The notes under the pieces were generated by a model, which had not been told where the DNA came from, searched no databases, and worked only from the letters and a program-made list of their open reading frames with translations. This document shows positions 7,655 to 16,206 of a stretch of DNA of 40,267 nt, in pieces; the stretch's first letter is position 1; each line of letters starts with the position of its first letter. The position numbers and the translations under genes were made by a program. This DNA comes from Runella zeae DSM 19591 (GTDB taxonomy: Bacteria > Bacteroidota > Bacteroidia > Cytophagales > Spirosomataceae): NCBI RefSeq assembly GCF_000423565.1, contig NZ_KE384047.1, positions 41,487 to 81,753 on the forward strand. Reading direction: 5' to 3'.

Positions 7655-7920
7655 CAGCCACAATGAAAACAGTACCTGACTTTCCAAGTTTAGCTTGCGA
7701 GTAGAGAGCAACTTGGAAAGTCACTTTTGCGAACTTAGTCAGACTTTCCAAGTTTAGTTTGCGAGTGGATAGAAACTTGAAAAGTCAACATTTTTAATAC
7801 AAACAGCCATTTTGAAAACAGTACCCGACTTTGCAAGTCTTAGCTTGCGAGTAGAGAGAAACTTGGAAAGTCACTTTTGCGAACCTAGTCAGACTTTCCA
7901 AGTTCAGCTTGCAGAAAGTC
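7655..7920. repeat. Tandem array of GACTTTCCAAGTT hairpins (two ~149-bp units)
   Basis: Four copies of one palindromic element lie in 250 bp. Copy 1 (7678-7722) has perfect 13-bp arms GACTTTCCAAGTT/AACTTGGAAAGTC around TAGCTTGCGAGTAGAGAGC. Copy 2 (7742-7786) has 14-bp arms with one mismatch. Copy 3 (7827-7872) has an altered left arm (GACTTTGCAAGTC). Copy 4 (7892-7920) has a truncated right arm. Copies 1+2 and 3+4 belong to a direct repeat. The flank GAAAACAGTACC at 7665 recurs at 7814, an offset of 149 bp that becomes 150 after one inserted base. The linker TCACTTTTGCGAAC recurs too. The core also occurs as a single hairpin at 20078-20128, so this is probably a dispersed intergenic repeat family. 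Confidence 0.9.
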
Positions 7921-7960
7921 AATAGTTGAGGAATAACAGCCATTTTAAACAAAATAAGAA

Positions 7961-8007
7961 GCAGTTCATAACCGAATCTTTCATTTTACCTTTCCTTTAT
8001 GAACTGC
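7961..8007. repeat. 11-bp inverted repeat upstream of the outer-membrane protein gene
   Basis: GCAGTTCATAA at 7961-7971 pairs perfectly with TTATGAACTGC at 7997-8007 across a 25-nt loop. It is not followed by a T run, so it is a poor terminator. It may be a regulatory or recombination relic. Confidence 0.5.
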
Positions 8008-8084
8008 CTTCTCTCCCAAAACCGTTTGTCAAGATAATTTTACCGTTTATGTAAAAAAAGGTAGCTTGTATAGCAAAGTACTAT

Positions 8085-8092
8085 TAGTTTTG
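8085..8092 (+). promoter_or_regulatory. Possible -7 promoter element of the outer-membrane protein gene
   Basis: TAGTTTTG matches TAnnTTTG and would start transcription about 30 bp before the ATG at 8129. The best TTG upstream (8066-8068) is only 16 bp away, shorter than the usual 19, so the assignment is tentative. Confidence 0.4.
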
Positions 8093-8128
8093 AAGCGGTA
8101 ATTAAATAACAGCCATAAAACAAGAGCC

Positions 8129-10573
8129 ATGAAAACTTCTATAAGTTTTGCTGCAGCAGCGTTGCTGCTCTGTTCGTCCGTTTTTGCTCAAAGCCCTATT
8201 CGGGGAAAAGTGTCGGGAGAGGCGCAAGAACCCAACGGAAAACCGCTTTCATTTGCTACAATCCTTCTTTTAAAAGCGACTGATTCGACCTTAGTGAAAG
8301 GCGCTATCACGAGTGAGAGTGGAAATTATGAAATCGAAAATGTAAGCGGCGGTCGCTACTTGATAGCGGCTTCGATGATGGGATTTCAAAAAACGTATTC
8401 TTCTCCTTTTGAAATCACTGCCCAAGCTACCGATATAAAAATGCCCGTACTGAAGGTATTAGAAAACTCCCAAACATTAGAGGAAGTAAAGGTGGTGACC
8501 AAAAAGCCTTTTGTGGAGCAGCAAATCGACCGTATGGTCGTGAATGTCGAAAATAGCATCGTGTCGGCGGGTGGAACTGCCCTCGAAATCTTGGAAAAAG
8601 CACCAGGTGTCACTATCGACCGCCAAAACGACCGCCTTCAGCTTAAGGGACGTCAAGGGGTGATGGTGATGATTGATGGTAAACTGCAACAAATTTCCAT
8701 GCAGGATTTGATGAATATGCTCCAATCAATGCCCAGCGACAATGTGGAGAAAATCGAACTTATCACCAATCCTCCAGCCAAATACGATGCCGCAGGTAAT
8801 ACAGGGTTGATAAATATTGTCTTGAAGAAAAACAAAAACTTTGGGACTAATGGAAATTATACTTTAGGTGCCGGCTATGGCTATTACGAAAAACTAAATG
8901 CCTCGATTGGACTCAATCACCGCAACGCTAAAATCAATTCATTTGGAAATGTGAGTGTATTTCATGGACGTTTTCGCAATACCCAAGACATCGACCGCAC
9001 CATTGCTTACAAAGACCAAATTACGTATTTAGATCAAAACAGCCCTCGCGTTGGCAATCCCCAAAACTTGAGCTTTAGAGCAGGTATGGACTTTTTTGTA
9101 AGTAAAAAAACAACGCTTGGTGTGTTGGCGAGTGGTTTCTTGAATCAGTTTCGGATGAATGGTATTTCGAGTACTGATTTTTATGACAAAACCCGAACGC
9201 TCACAAGCCGCTTTGAAACGGATGCCTACAACTATAATCGATTGGATAATTATACAGGCAATTTCAATTTGAAACATGATTTTGGCAAAGGACGTGAATT
9301 GACCGCCGACGTAGATTATTCTTTCTTCACCGGAAACTCTGGTAACGACCTCAACACTACTTACTTTACACCTGCTGGAGCAATAACAAGTAAAGACATT
9401 GTACGTAATATCATGCCTTCGACTATCGGCATCGCAGCGGCTAAGGTAGATTATATTCAACCTTTGAAAAACGGAAAGTTTGAAGCGGGGGCCAAAAGTA
9501 GTTTGGTCAATTCTGACAACGATATGAGGTTTGAAAACCAAGTAGATAATCAGTGGATATTAGACCCTACGCGCTCAAATCGTTTCAAATACAAAGAAAA
9601 TATCAACGCGGCCTATGCCAACTATAGCACCAAGCTCAACAAAAAGACAGAGCTGCAAGTGGGACTAAGGGCAGAGCATACACACTCTGAAGGTAACTCC
9701 GTAACATTGAATAATATCGTGACGCGCGACTATGTCAATTTGTTCCCAAGTGTGTTTGTATCACGTACTTTGGATACCAACAACGTCTTGAATATCTCGT
9801 ATAGCCGTCGTATCGACCGCCCCAATTACCGCAACTTGAATCCGTTTCAGTTCTTTTTAGACCCGCTTACTTTTGAGCAAGGCAATCCTAATTTGCGGCC
9901 ACAGTTTACAAACTCTTTCCAAGTGACACACGTATTCAAAGGCGCTTTTTCGACTACGTTGGGATATAGCCGCATCAATGATGTGATTGCTAACCAAATC
10001 CCCAAACAAATCCCAGAAGAGAATAAAACGTATGTGACGACCGAAAACCTTGATCATCAGGATAGTTATAATCTAACAGTGAGCTTGCCCATCCCGATAA
10101 ATAAATGGTGGACAATGCAAAACAACATCAGCGCGTTCTATAATCGGTATCGTTCTTTCTATTATGGGGCCGATTTGGACTTGGGACAGTTTGGAGCTAG
10201 TGTATTTGTGATGAACAATTTTACCTTACCCAAAGGCTATACCGCAGAAGTAAGTGGATTCTGGAATTCGCCTACCCAATACAATCTTTTGCTTGCCAGA
10301 GCACAAGGTCAGATAAGTGCAGGCTTTGCCAAATCCCTCTGGAATCGTAAGGCTTCACTAAGAATCAACGTCAATGACATCTTTTTCTTGAATCGATTTG
10401 CAGGAACGGTGAAGTATCAAGATTTAGATTTCAAAATCAATTCTCGTTGGGAGAGTCGTCAGGTGAGAGTTTCGTTTACGTATCGTTTTGGCAACCAAAA
10501 TGTGAAAGCCGCGCGTCAGCGTAGCACGAGTACAGAAGACTTACGCAACCGTGCCAATTCAGGGCAGCAATAG
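8129..10573 (+). CDS. Outer-membrane beta-barrel protein with carboxypeptidase-regulatory and plug domains (TonB-dependent receptor-like)
   Basis: An outer-membrane protein of the OMP_b-brl_3 type. Order of parts: signal peptide (residues 1-20, ending SSVFA); a carboxypeptidase-D regulatory-like beta domain (about 24-110, with GKPLSFATILLL and ESGNYEIENVSGGRYLI); a plug domain (about 115-235, with ILEKAPGVTI, MVMIDGK and the PPAKYDAAGNTGLINI segment); then a long beta-barrel rich in alternating aromatic strands. The end FTYRFG is followed by a basic, polar 30-residue tail that is not part of the barrel. Length of 814 residues suits the family. There is no SusD-like partner next door, so it is not a typical SusC glycan importer, and the substrate is unknown. 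It stands alone between the hairpin array and a terminator. Confidence 0.88.
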   Translation: MKTSISFAAAALLLCSSVFAQSPIRGKVSGEAQEPNGKPLSFATILLLKATDSTLVKGAITSESGNYEIENVSGGRYLIAASMMGFQKTYSSPFEITAQATDIKMPVLKVLENSQTLEEVKVVTKKPFVEQQIDRMVVNVENSIVSAGGTALEILEKAPGVTIDRQNDRLQLKGRQGVMVMIDGKLQQISMQDLMNMLQSMPSDNVEKIELITNPPAKYDAAGNTGLINIVLKKNKNFGTNGNYTLGAGYGYYEKLNASIGLNHRNAKINSFGNVSVFHGRFRNTQDIDRTIAYKDQITYLDQNSPRVGNPQNLSFRAGMDFFVSKKTTLGVLASGFLNQFRMNGISSTDFYDKTRTLTSRFETDAYNYNRLDNYTGNFNLKHDFGKGRELTADVDYSFFTGNSGNDLNTTYFTPAGAITSKDIVRNIMPSTIGIAAAKVDYIQPLKNGKFEAGAKSSLVNSDNDMRFENQVDNQWILDPTRSNRFKYKENINAAYANYSTKLNKKTELQVGLRAEHTHSEGNSVTLNNIVTRDYVNLFPSVFVSRTLDTNNVLNISYSRRIDRPNYRNLNPFQFFLDPLTFEQGNPNLRPQFTNSFQVTHVFKGAFSTTLGYSRINDVIANQIPKQIPEENKTYVTTENLDHQDSYNLTVSLPIPINKWWTMQNNISAFYNRYRSFYYGADLDLGQFGASVFVMNNFTLPKGYTAEVSGFWNSPTQYNLLLARAQGQISAGFAKSLWNRKASLRINVNDIFFLNRFAGTVKYQDLDFKINSRWESRQVRVSFTYRFGNQNVKAARQRSTSTEDLRNRANSGQQ

Positions 10574-10714
10574 TGCTTTTGTATTGATTAGAAATGTTTG
10601 TCTATAAATTTAAAAATTACAATGATGTAACTTTTTGACAAACTCAGAGTATCAACAAGATCAAAGAAGAATCAAAAGCATTGAAAAATTTAGTTTAGGT
10701 TAAGAAAACGTCGG

Positions 10715-10749
10715 AAAGCCGTACTTCGCTTGAGGTACGGCTTTTTTTT
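10715..10749 (+). terminator. Intrinsic terminator after the outer-membrane protein gene
   Basis: The arms AAAGCCGTAC and GTACGGCTTT flank a TTCGCTTGAG loop and end in eight T residues. It lies about 140 bp after the stop at 10573 and directly abuts the stop of the minus-strand ORF at 10751. Confidence 0.88.
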
Positions 10750-10750
10750 G

Positions 10751-10954
10751 CTAACGACGCGACGAAAACAAATGTAAAAACTCTTCTCTTTTGGTACGGG
10801 CAAGTTTGGCTTGGAGTTGGTTGGTCATAATAATGACATCCTTATACGTATTTGGATTGCTCAATGTCGTCAAACGCGGCAAATTGCTTTGTTTTTCATC
10901 GGGAGGGCTTAATGTAATCTTGTAAACGGCTGTGGCGAAAATTACCCTATCCAT
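10751..10954 (-). CDS. Hypothetical 67-residue protein
   Basis: A short frame from ATG 10954 to a stop directly beside the terminator hairpin at 10715-10749. The product starts MDRVIFATAVYKITL and ends in a basic stretch (KLARTKREEF...SSRR). It has no signal peptide, metal motif or family I recognise. In its favour are an intergenic location with no overlapping gene, an ATG start, and a terminator usable from this side. Against it are the short length and lack of any known relative. A Phe/Leu-rich tail after the basic patch could form a helix. Confidence 0.4.
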   Translation of the reverse strand: MDRVIFATAVYKITLSPPDEKQSNLPRLTTLSNPNTYKDVIIMTNQLQAKLARTKREEFLHLFSSRR

Positions 10955-11199
10955 GTCTGCGCTGTAATAGCTTCTCTGATTTTTGACAGTCTTACAATTG
11001 TATTACCTTTTATACACATCAAATGCCAGAGAATCTCCTACTTTCTAATCTAAATGGGACAAGGGCATTGTATGGCTTGATCAAAAAAAATACGATTTAT
11101 GCTTGTAACATAGCCCAGCAAGGTAACGGTAAGAAAAAATCTTTGATTTTAAATAGGCTGATTTGGTAAATTGCAGCAACGCTAAAAAAGGATTGCTCT

Positions 11200-12303
11200 A
11201 TGAACCGATATGCTTTTAGTTTGATGATGTGGTTGGGAGGGTTTTGTTTGCAAATTCATGCACAACAGGTACTCTCTCCCAATCACTTAGATACCCTTAT
11301 CCAACAAATGATGACTCAGGCGAAAGTGCCAGGTTTATCGCTTGCGCTACTTCGTCCCAACCAACCTATTTCTCTTAAAATGTACGGATTGACTAAGGCA
11401 GATTCTTCACAAAAAGTGGATGTCAATACCGTTTTTGAGGCGGCCTCGCTTACCAAACCGATTTTTGCCTATGCCGTAATGCAACTTGTAGAAGCAGGAA
11501 AAATCGATTTAGACAAGCCTCTTTATCAATATTTGCCTTATGCTGATGCCGCTTTTGATAGGCGGTATAAGCAAATCACTGCGCGGCTGGTATTGAGTCA
11601 TCGTTCGGGGCTTCCTAATTGGCGACGTAATCGACAAAAACCTCGGGTAGATATGTCATTTACGCCGGGTGAAAGGTTTGGGTATTCGGGGGAGGGCTTC
11701 GTGTATTTACAAAAAGTAGTTGAAAAAATCACAGGGATGCCCATCAATGATTGGATGGAGCAACAGGTTCTTAAGCCTCTTAAAATGAACCATAGTGGTT
11801 TTGTTTGGAAAGCGGATTTTGAATCCGATTTTGCTTTTCCTCATGATGACAAAAAAGCGATTGGGCAAAAATACAAACCTACACAAGCCAACATGGCTTA
11901 TTCTCTTCATACTACTGCGGCCGACTATGCACTTTTTTTAGAAGCCTTACTCGGCTCAAAAGGACTAAACCAAGCCACGCTCACCGAAATGCTTGGCCCT
12001 CAAACACCGCTACCAAAGCGTTTTTCGGGAGGAGAAATTGTCCCCCAATCTTTTTGGGGATTAGGAATGGGTGTGGAAAAACTACCCGAAGGGACTTATT
12101 TGTGGCATTGGGGGGATAATGGGGACTTTAAAGCCTTTTACATGGTAAATCTGACCAAAAAGGAAGGGATGGTTTATTTGGCTAATGGTGAAAAAGGACT
12201 TGATTTTGCCGATGAAATCACGCATCACACTGTTGGTGGAACTCACCATGCTTTTAGTTTTTTGGGAATCAACTGGCAAGAAGAACTAAAAAAACAAAAG
12301 TGA
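11200..12303 (+). CDS. Secreted serine hydrolase, class C beta-lactamase/DD-peptidase family
   Basis: A serine hydrolase of the Beta-lactamase (AmpC/EstB/D-aminopeptidase) family. The first 22 residues form a signal peptide ending IHAQQ. The nucleophile tetrad is S83-L-T-K86 in EAASLTKP. The second motif, Y-x-N in AmpC, reads Y162-S-G (FGYSGEGFVYLQ), as in many esterase-like members. The third box is HWGDNGDF near residue 302, corresponding to K-T-G. Lack of a true YxN and KTG argues against a real beta-lactamase and for a peptidase or esterase acting in the periplasm. Length of 367 residues suits the family. It is monocistronic, ending at a hairpin shared with the convergent adhesin gene. 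ATG 11200 gives the signal peptide directly. Confidence 0.87.
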   Translation: MNRYAFSLMMWLGGFCLQIHAQQVLSPNHLDTLIQQMMTQAKVPGLSLALLRPNQPISLKMYGLTKADSSQKVDVNTVFEAASLTKPIFAYAVMQLVEAGKIDLDKPLYQYLPYADAAFDRRYKQITARLVLSHRSGLPNWRRNRQKPRVDMSFTPGERFGYSGEGFVYLQKVVEKITGMPINDWMEQQVLKPLKMNHSGFVWKADFESDFAFPHDDKKAIGQKYKPTQANMAYSLHTTAADYALFLEALLGSKGLNQATLTEMLGPQTPLPKRFSGGEIVPQSFWGLGMGVEKLPEGTYLWHWGDNGDFKAFYMVNLTKKEGMVYLANGEKGLDFADEITHHTVGGTHHAFSFLGINWQEELKKQK

Positions 12304-12321
12304 TTTTGGTGAATAAAAATA

Positions 12322-12354
12322 TCCCCCCTAAGCGATGAAGATGCTTAGGGGGGA
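12322..12354. terminator. Bidirectional terminator hairpin between convergent genes
   Basis: A perfect 12-bp stem, TCCCCCCTAAGC against GCTTAGGGGGGA, encloses a 9-nt loop. It lies 18 bp after the serine hydrolase stop and 4 bp before the adhesin stop. The minus-strand side runs into ATATTTTTATT. Confidence 0.8.
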
Positions 12355-12358
12355 ATGA

Positions 12359-15300
12359 CTAATCTACTTTAACAACTTTCAGGGTAATACTTCGACTGCC
12401 TTTATTAAGCTTTAAAAAATAAGTCCCAATAAGGGTATTTCCCAAAGGAATTTCTTGACGGTGGTGAGCAGAGGTGATTTCGAAAGTGTTTTGTTTCAAA
12501 ATATTGCCCTTCAAGTCAATGAGTTGCCATTGAATAGCTTGATTGGCTTGCTCTTTTATCAGAACTGTAGCAAAAGAATTTACCACAGGGTTAGGAGCGA
12601 TAGTGGCCCAGTCTTGGAGTTCCGTACTTTCAATATTGCTATTTTCGGCATTAGCCACTCTGGCATTACAATTAGTGACAGTGACAGTTTTAGAGCCACT
12701 CATGTTTCTGTTACAAGACGAAGTAGCTTGAGTGGCTACGACGGTATAGGAACCTGCGGCAGTTTGATTTCCAAAACTAATGGCATTGCCAGTGCCTGAG
12801 ATTGGAGTGCCTATGTTGGTATTGCTGCGTCGAAGTTGGTAGACGAATCCTTCTTGCGAGCCAGATAGACCAATCGCCACGCCATTGCCGCCGTTGCAAT
12901 AACTTCCACCCCCAGTGAGAGCAAAGACATTAGGGCTCTGTCCGAGGTAGATTGTAGCGGTTCCATTCATATTGGTCAAGCAAGCTCCTCCTTCTACAAA
13001 CGCTTCGACTGTGTACGTACCAGCTTCGGTAATGTTGGAAAATACGAGGTTGCTGCCTGTACCAGAGATAGGTTCGCGGAAGTTTTGGTTGTCTTTTTTG
13101 AGTTGGTAAAATACTCCGACTTGCGAGCCATTGAGAACGATGGCAGCGGCAGGTGTGTTACCAGAACTATTAGCACATAGAGTGGTTCCTCCTTGCAAAT
13201 TAAATACGGTCAGTGATGTGGGAGTTGTGTTAATGGTTTGCTGCTGTGAAGAAGCCGAGCAAGTGATGTTATTCTGCAAACGCACTTGGAAGGTATAATT
13301 TCCTGCGGGAAGGTTGCTGAAAGTGTTGCTTTCTTGCCAGTTGGTCCCGTCTTTAGAATACTCAAGTGTACCTGTACCAGAAGCATTAACGACGGCTGTA
13401 CCCGTGTTAGTAGCACAAGTAGGCTGCGTCAAATCTACCCCAGAAATGGTTGGAGCAGTGGGCACAGGGTTGATTGTTTGCTGTTGCGAAGAAGCCGAAC
13501 AAGTCGTACTGGTCTGCAATCTCACTTGGAAGGTGTAATTTCCTGCGGTAAGGTTGCTGAAAGTGTTGCTTTCTTGCCAGTTGGTCCCGTCTTTAGAGTA
13601 TTCCAAAGTGCCTGTTCCAGTGGCGTTGACAACGGCTGTACCAGTGTTAGTGGCACAAGTAGGCTGCGTCAAATCCACATTTGAAATGGTTGGCGCATTT
13701 GGTACTGCGTTGATTGTTTGCTGTTGCGAAGAAGCCGAACAAGTCGTACTGTTCTGCAATCTCACTTGGAAGGTATAATTTCCTGCGGTAAGGTTGCTGA
13801 AAGTGTTGCTTTCTTGCCAGTTGGTCCCGTCTTTAGAATACTCAAGTGTACCTGTACCAGAAGCATTAACGACGGCGGTACCCGTGTTGGTGATACAAGT
13901 AGGCTGCGTCAAATTTGCCCCCGAAATGGTGGGAGCAGTGGGCACAGGGTTGATTGTTAGACTTAATGCTTCTGAAATGCACCCTGTTTGTGTGTTTTTG
14001 GCAGTTATGGAATAGGTACTGGATTCTAATTCATTAAAGGTAGTTTGTGTTTGATAATCAGTACCGTTTACGCTATATTCAATATTACTACCCGTTGGGG
14101 CAGTAATGGTAATGGTTCCGGTTTGAATGGCACAAGTAGGTTGGGTAGTAACTGATGCCGTAGGTGCGCTAAAGGCACTGCATACTACCGTAATGACCAC
14201 ATCATTTCCATCGCCGCCTATGTATGATATAGAAGCAGAAAAATTACTTCCTAGAAAATTGCTGATAGTTGCCCCTTCGGCGAGGCCAATAAAAGTACCA
14301 GTAATACCGCCTGTATTTTCATTATCAACAATCTTAAACGTCTGTCCTAATACGGGGACATAAGTACCACTCAGCGCGAGCGTGGCTCCGCTTAAATTAA
14401 TCCCTCCTGACACCGTCAGTTGGGTATATGAGCTTCCTGTACCATTCCCAGGTGTAGTGCCGTTGAGTACAATGGCGACGTCACTACTAAACGAAAGTGT
14501 ACTGCTTGTAATGTCAGTACCCGTAAAAGTAGGTTTTACCGCCGCCGGCGAAGTGCCTGAATCAAGAAGCAATGTACCTCCGCCTGTATTGATACCTCCG
14601 CCGTTGATTCTAATATCACCATTGCTAATCAACTGCATTGCGGTGGCATTAGTCCGCGAAATGTCGGCTTCGACGTTGATAGTACCGCTATTAGCTGTGC
14701 CAATGACCAATGTGCCGCCACTTACAAGGTCTAGCTCAGTATCAGTTAGACTTAATTGTCCGCTAGTTTCGGTACCTAGAGAGATTGAGCGAGCAGGAGT
14801 AACGGGGGCTAAGGTGACGGTAGAGCTGGTTCCTATTCCACCAGAAAGCAAAGAAATATTATCTGCATTGATGGTGATTGTTCCACTATTTGCTGAGATT
14901 CCGCCGTTAGAGCCTTGATCTAAAACAAGCGTTCCATCGGCCCCAGTTGAAATCGTAACGGGAGCATTGCCGGCATTGTTATTAAAAACGGAGCCTCCTC
15001 CGTTGGTTTGAAGGATTTTAAAATCTCTACCTGCCGTGGCTGATAAGCTTCCGCCGTCACTTTGTACATATGTAGTAGCAGATATGACAATGTCACGGTC
15101 AGCTAGAGCAGCTAGACTCTGTCCCCTCACATCTCCGAATCCGTTTACAGCACCCAAAATAAGGTCACGTCCCGCGTTCACGGTCATCAACCCACCTGCT
15201 GCCTGAATCCCGTTTATAGCCCCGTGCTCGGCGATAAGGTCTGAGGAAGTGCCAGTAGTCTGGAGTGTTACATTGCCCGAACCCTTCACTTGTTCTATGA

Positions 15301-15964
15301 CTCGCATCGTACCGCTTGTCACAATGTGAATTATTCCGGAAGTACCTGTTGCCGTTACTCCACTTAGGCTACCGTTCGTACCGCCAAGTGTTAAGTCACC
15401 CGTGTTGGAAACAAATATTCCACCGTTGGTGGTAGAGCCTTCTAATTTACCGATTTCAGTATTGATTGGGAAGGAGGCGCTTCCCACACCCGCTGTAGCC
15501 TGAAAAGCTAATTCGGTAGCAATCAGACTAAACGTGGCAGAAGCACTAATGGTACTAGAGGCGCCTGCTTGGGCAATATTGATATTGATTGTAGCAGAAG
15601 AAAGACTTCCACTGCCACTGAATGTGACATTGTTTGTACCACTACTGATAGAAACATTGTCGATTGTCAAGGATGACACTAAATCGGCATCTGCAATTGT
15701 AATTGTGCTTGTACCACTACCAGTGGCAATATCTCCGCCCGATTGGGTAAATATGCCACTATTAAGCGTAAAGGAGGTATTTGCTCCACTTTTACTAATG
15801 GAGATACTTTCATCGGTAGATAGCGAAATAAGCAAGGTATTGTTGGCATTGTCCCAGGTATAGGTAGCCGCAAACGTACTACTAAACATCATCAAACTTA
15901 AAAAGCCACTCATAAATGACCTAAAAGCAGACTTGAAGAAATGGGGGATAAATTTTTTTTTCAT
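12359..15964 (-). CDS. Large T9SS-secreted surface protein with beta-helix-like passenger and tandem 80-residue repeats
   Basis: Probably an adhesin-like cell-surface protein exported by Sec and then the type IX system. Residues 1-33 are a signal peptide. About 34-600 is low-complexity Gly/Ser/Thr/Ile sequence of the beta-helix autotransporter-passenger kind. It closes with a segment like those ending classical passengers (FKIVDNENTGGITGTF..., then GGDGNDVVITVV). A degenerate Cys-containing repeat is followed by three nearly identical 80-residue repeats at 677-756, 757-836 and 837-916. Two Ig-like repeats with paired Cys come next (about 917-1090, each with PISGTG). The last 85 residues are a type A sorting domain (APNPVVNSFATV, GTYFLKL). 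The gene follows a hybrid histidine kinase on the same strand. No binding function is visible. Confidence 0.85.
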   Translation of the reverse strand: MKKKFIPHFFKSAFRSFMSGFLSLMMFSSTFAATYTWDNANNTLLISLSTDESISISKSGANTSFTLNSGIFTQSGGDIATGSGTSTITIADADLVSSLTIDNVSISSGTNNVTFSGSGSLSSATININIAQAGASSTISASATFSLIATELAFQATAGVGSASFPINTEIGKLEGSTTNGGIFVSNTGDLTLGGTNGSLSGVTATGTSGIIHIVTSGTMRVIEQVKGSGNVTLQTTGTSSDLIAEHGAINGIQAAGGLMTVNAGRDLILGAVNGFGDVRGQSLAALADRDIVISATTYVQSDGGSLSATAGRDFKILQTNGGGSVFNNNAGNAPVTISTGADGTLVLDQGSNGGISANSGTITINADNISLLSGGIGTSSTVTLAPVTPARSISLGTETSGQLSLTDTELDLVSGGTLVIGTANSGTINVEADISRTNATAMQLISNGDIRINGGGINTGGGTLLLDSGTSPAAVKPTFTGTDITSSTLSFSSDVAIVLNGTTPGNGTGSSYTQLTVSGGINLSGATLALSGTYVPVLGQTFKIVDNENTGGITGTFIGLAEGATISNFLGSNFSASISYIGGDGNDVVITVVCSAFSAPTASVTTQPTCAIQTGTITITAPTGSNIEYSVNGTDYQTQTTFNELESSTYSITAKNTQTGCISEALSLTINPVPTAPTISGANLTQPTCITNTGTAVVNASGTGTLEYSKDGTNWQESNTFSNLTAGNYTFQVRLQNSTTCSASSQQQTINAVPNAPTISNVDLTQPTCATNTGTAVVNATGTGTLEYSKDGTNWQESNTFSNLTAGNYTFQVRLQTSTTCSASSQQQTINPVPTAPTISGVDLTQPTCATNTGTAVVNASGTGTLEYSKDGTNWQESNTFSNLPAGNYTFQVRLQNNITCSASSQQQTINTTPTSLTVFNLQGGTTLCANSSGNTPAAAIVLNGSQVGVFYQLKKDNQNFREPISGTGSNLVFSNITEAGTYTVEAFVEGGACLTNMNGTATIYLGQSPNVFALTGGGSYCNGGNGVAIGLSGSQEGFVYQLRRSNTNIGTPISGTGNAISFGNQTAAGSYTVVATQATSSCNRNMSGSKTVTVTNCNARVANAENSNIESTELQDWATIAPNPVVNSFATVLIKEQANQAIQWQLIDLKGNILKQNTFEITSAHHRQEIPLGNTLIGTYFLKLNKGSRSITLKVVKVD
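13217..13936 (-). repeat. Three tandem 240-bp repeats inside the adhesin gene
   Basis: A 240-bp unit (80 codons) is repeated three times in frame and nearly identical; for example AAAGTGTTGCTTTCTTGCC recurs at about 13320, 13560 and 13800. The variants are mosaic. The outer two copies share one version of the Glu-Tyr-Ser-Lys coding stretch while the middle copy differs. The middle and N-terminal copies share another block. This points to recombination or gene conversion among copies, and the copy number may vary between strains. Confidence 0.92.
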
Positions 15965-16126
15965 GGGTTGAGCATTTGATTTTCAGTGAATCGTATTTGG
16001 TAAAACAAGGATTGAGTAATACAAGACAGGCAAACTTTACACTCATCGATAAGTGCAAAGAAGCAAGCAGCCTTTTTGTGCGATAAAGCATCACAAATGT
16101 GTGAGTTTACATAAAAAAAGGGTTAA

Positions 16127-16160
16127 CACAAATCCAGCATTCTTTACCACAAATCCAGCA
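16127..16160. promoter_or_regulatory. Pair of 13-bp direct repeats, 21 bp apart: candidate regulator site
   Basis: CACAAATCCAGCA occurs at 16127-16139 and again, identically, at 16148-16160. The spacing of 21 bp is two DNA turns, so both copies face the same side of the helix. They lie about 165-195 bp upstream of the adhesin start and just after the stop of the AraC-ended hybrid kinase. That is the expected position for its operator. A shorter related TCACAAAT lies at about 16091. Confidence 0.6.
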
Positions 16161-16206
16161 CTTTGACAAAAAAACTATGAAATCATAACTATGAAGCCTC
16201 CTAACA

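Larger units (their letters stand above)
7525..8128. other. 604-bp non-coding region upstream of the outer-membrane protein gene
   Basis: No credible gene is present. Frames through it on the minus strand cross the hairpin array and lack any family signature. It holds the repeat array at 7655-7920, a separate hairpin at 7961-8007 and a probable promoter before the gene at 8129. Positions 7525-7655 contain only AT-rich spacer and a possible -7 box for the TRIC gene. Confidence 0.6.

Noticed and set aside
7497-7751. Minus-strand frames of 69-84 residues between the TRIC gene and the hairpin array
   Set aside because: They run through the palindromic repeat, have no family signature and overlap the probable TRIC promoter.
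7655-7920. Hairpin array considered as a CRISPR or an integron attC array
   Set aside because: Only four imperfect copies with duplicated rather than unique spacers, no cas or integrase genes, and no attC box structure.
9029-9541. 170-residue minus-strand frame inside the outer-membrane barrel gene
   Set aside because: Antisense shadow of a strongly supported coding sequence; composition follows the opposite-strand codons.
11200-12303. Serine hydrolase considered as a true AmpC beta-lactamase
   Set aside because: It has SxxK but YSG instead of YxN and HWGDNG instead of KTG, so a peptidase or esterase role is more likely.
13217-13936. Regular repeats considered as a CRISPR array
   Set aside because: The period is 240 bp, in frame, with no short repeat-spacer alternation and no cas genes; it is a protein-coding tandem repeat.
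13286-14918. Several plus-strand frames (up to 178 residues) opposite the adhesin gene
   Set aside because: Antisense shadows. They repeat with the same 240-bp period as the adhesin and show no independent start or family signal.
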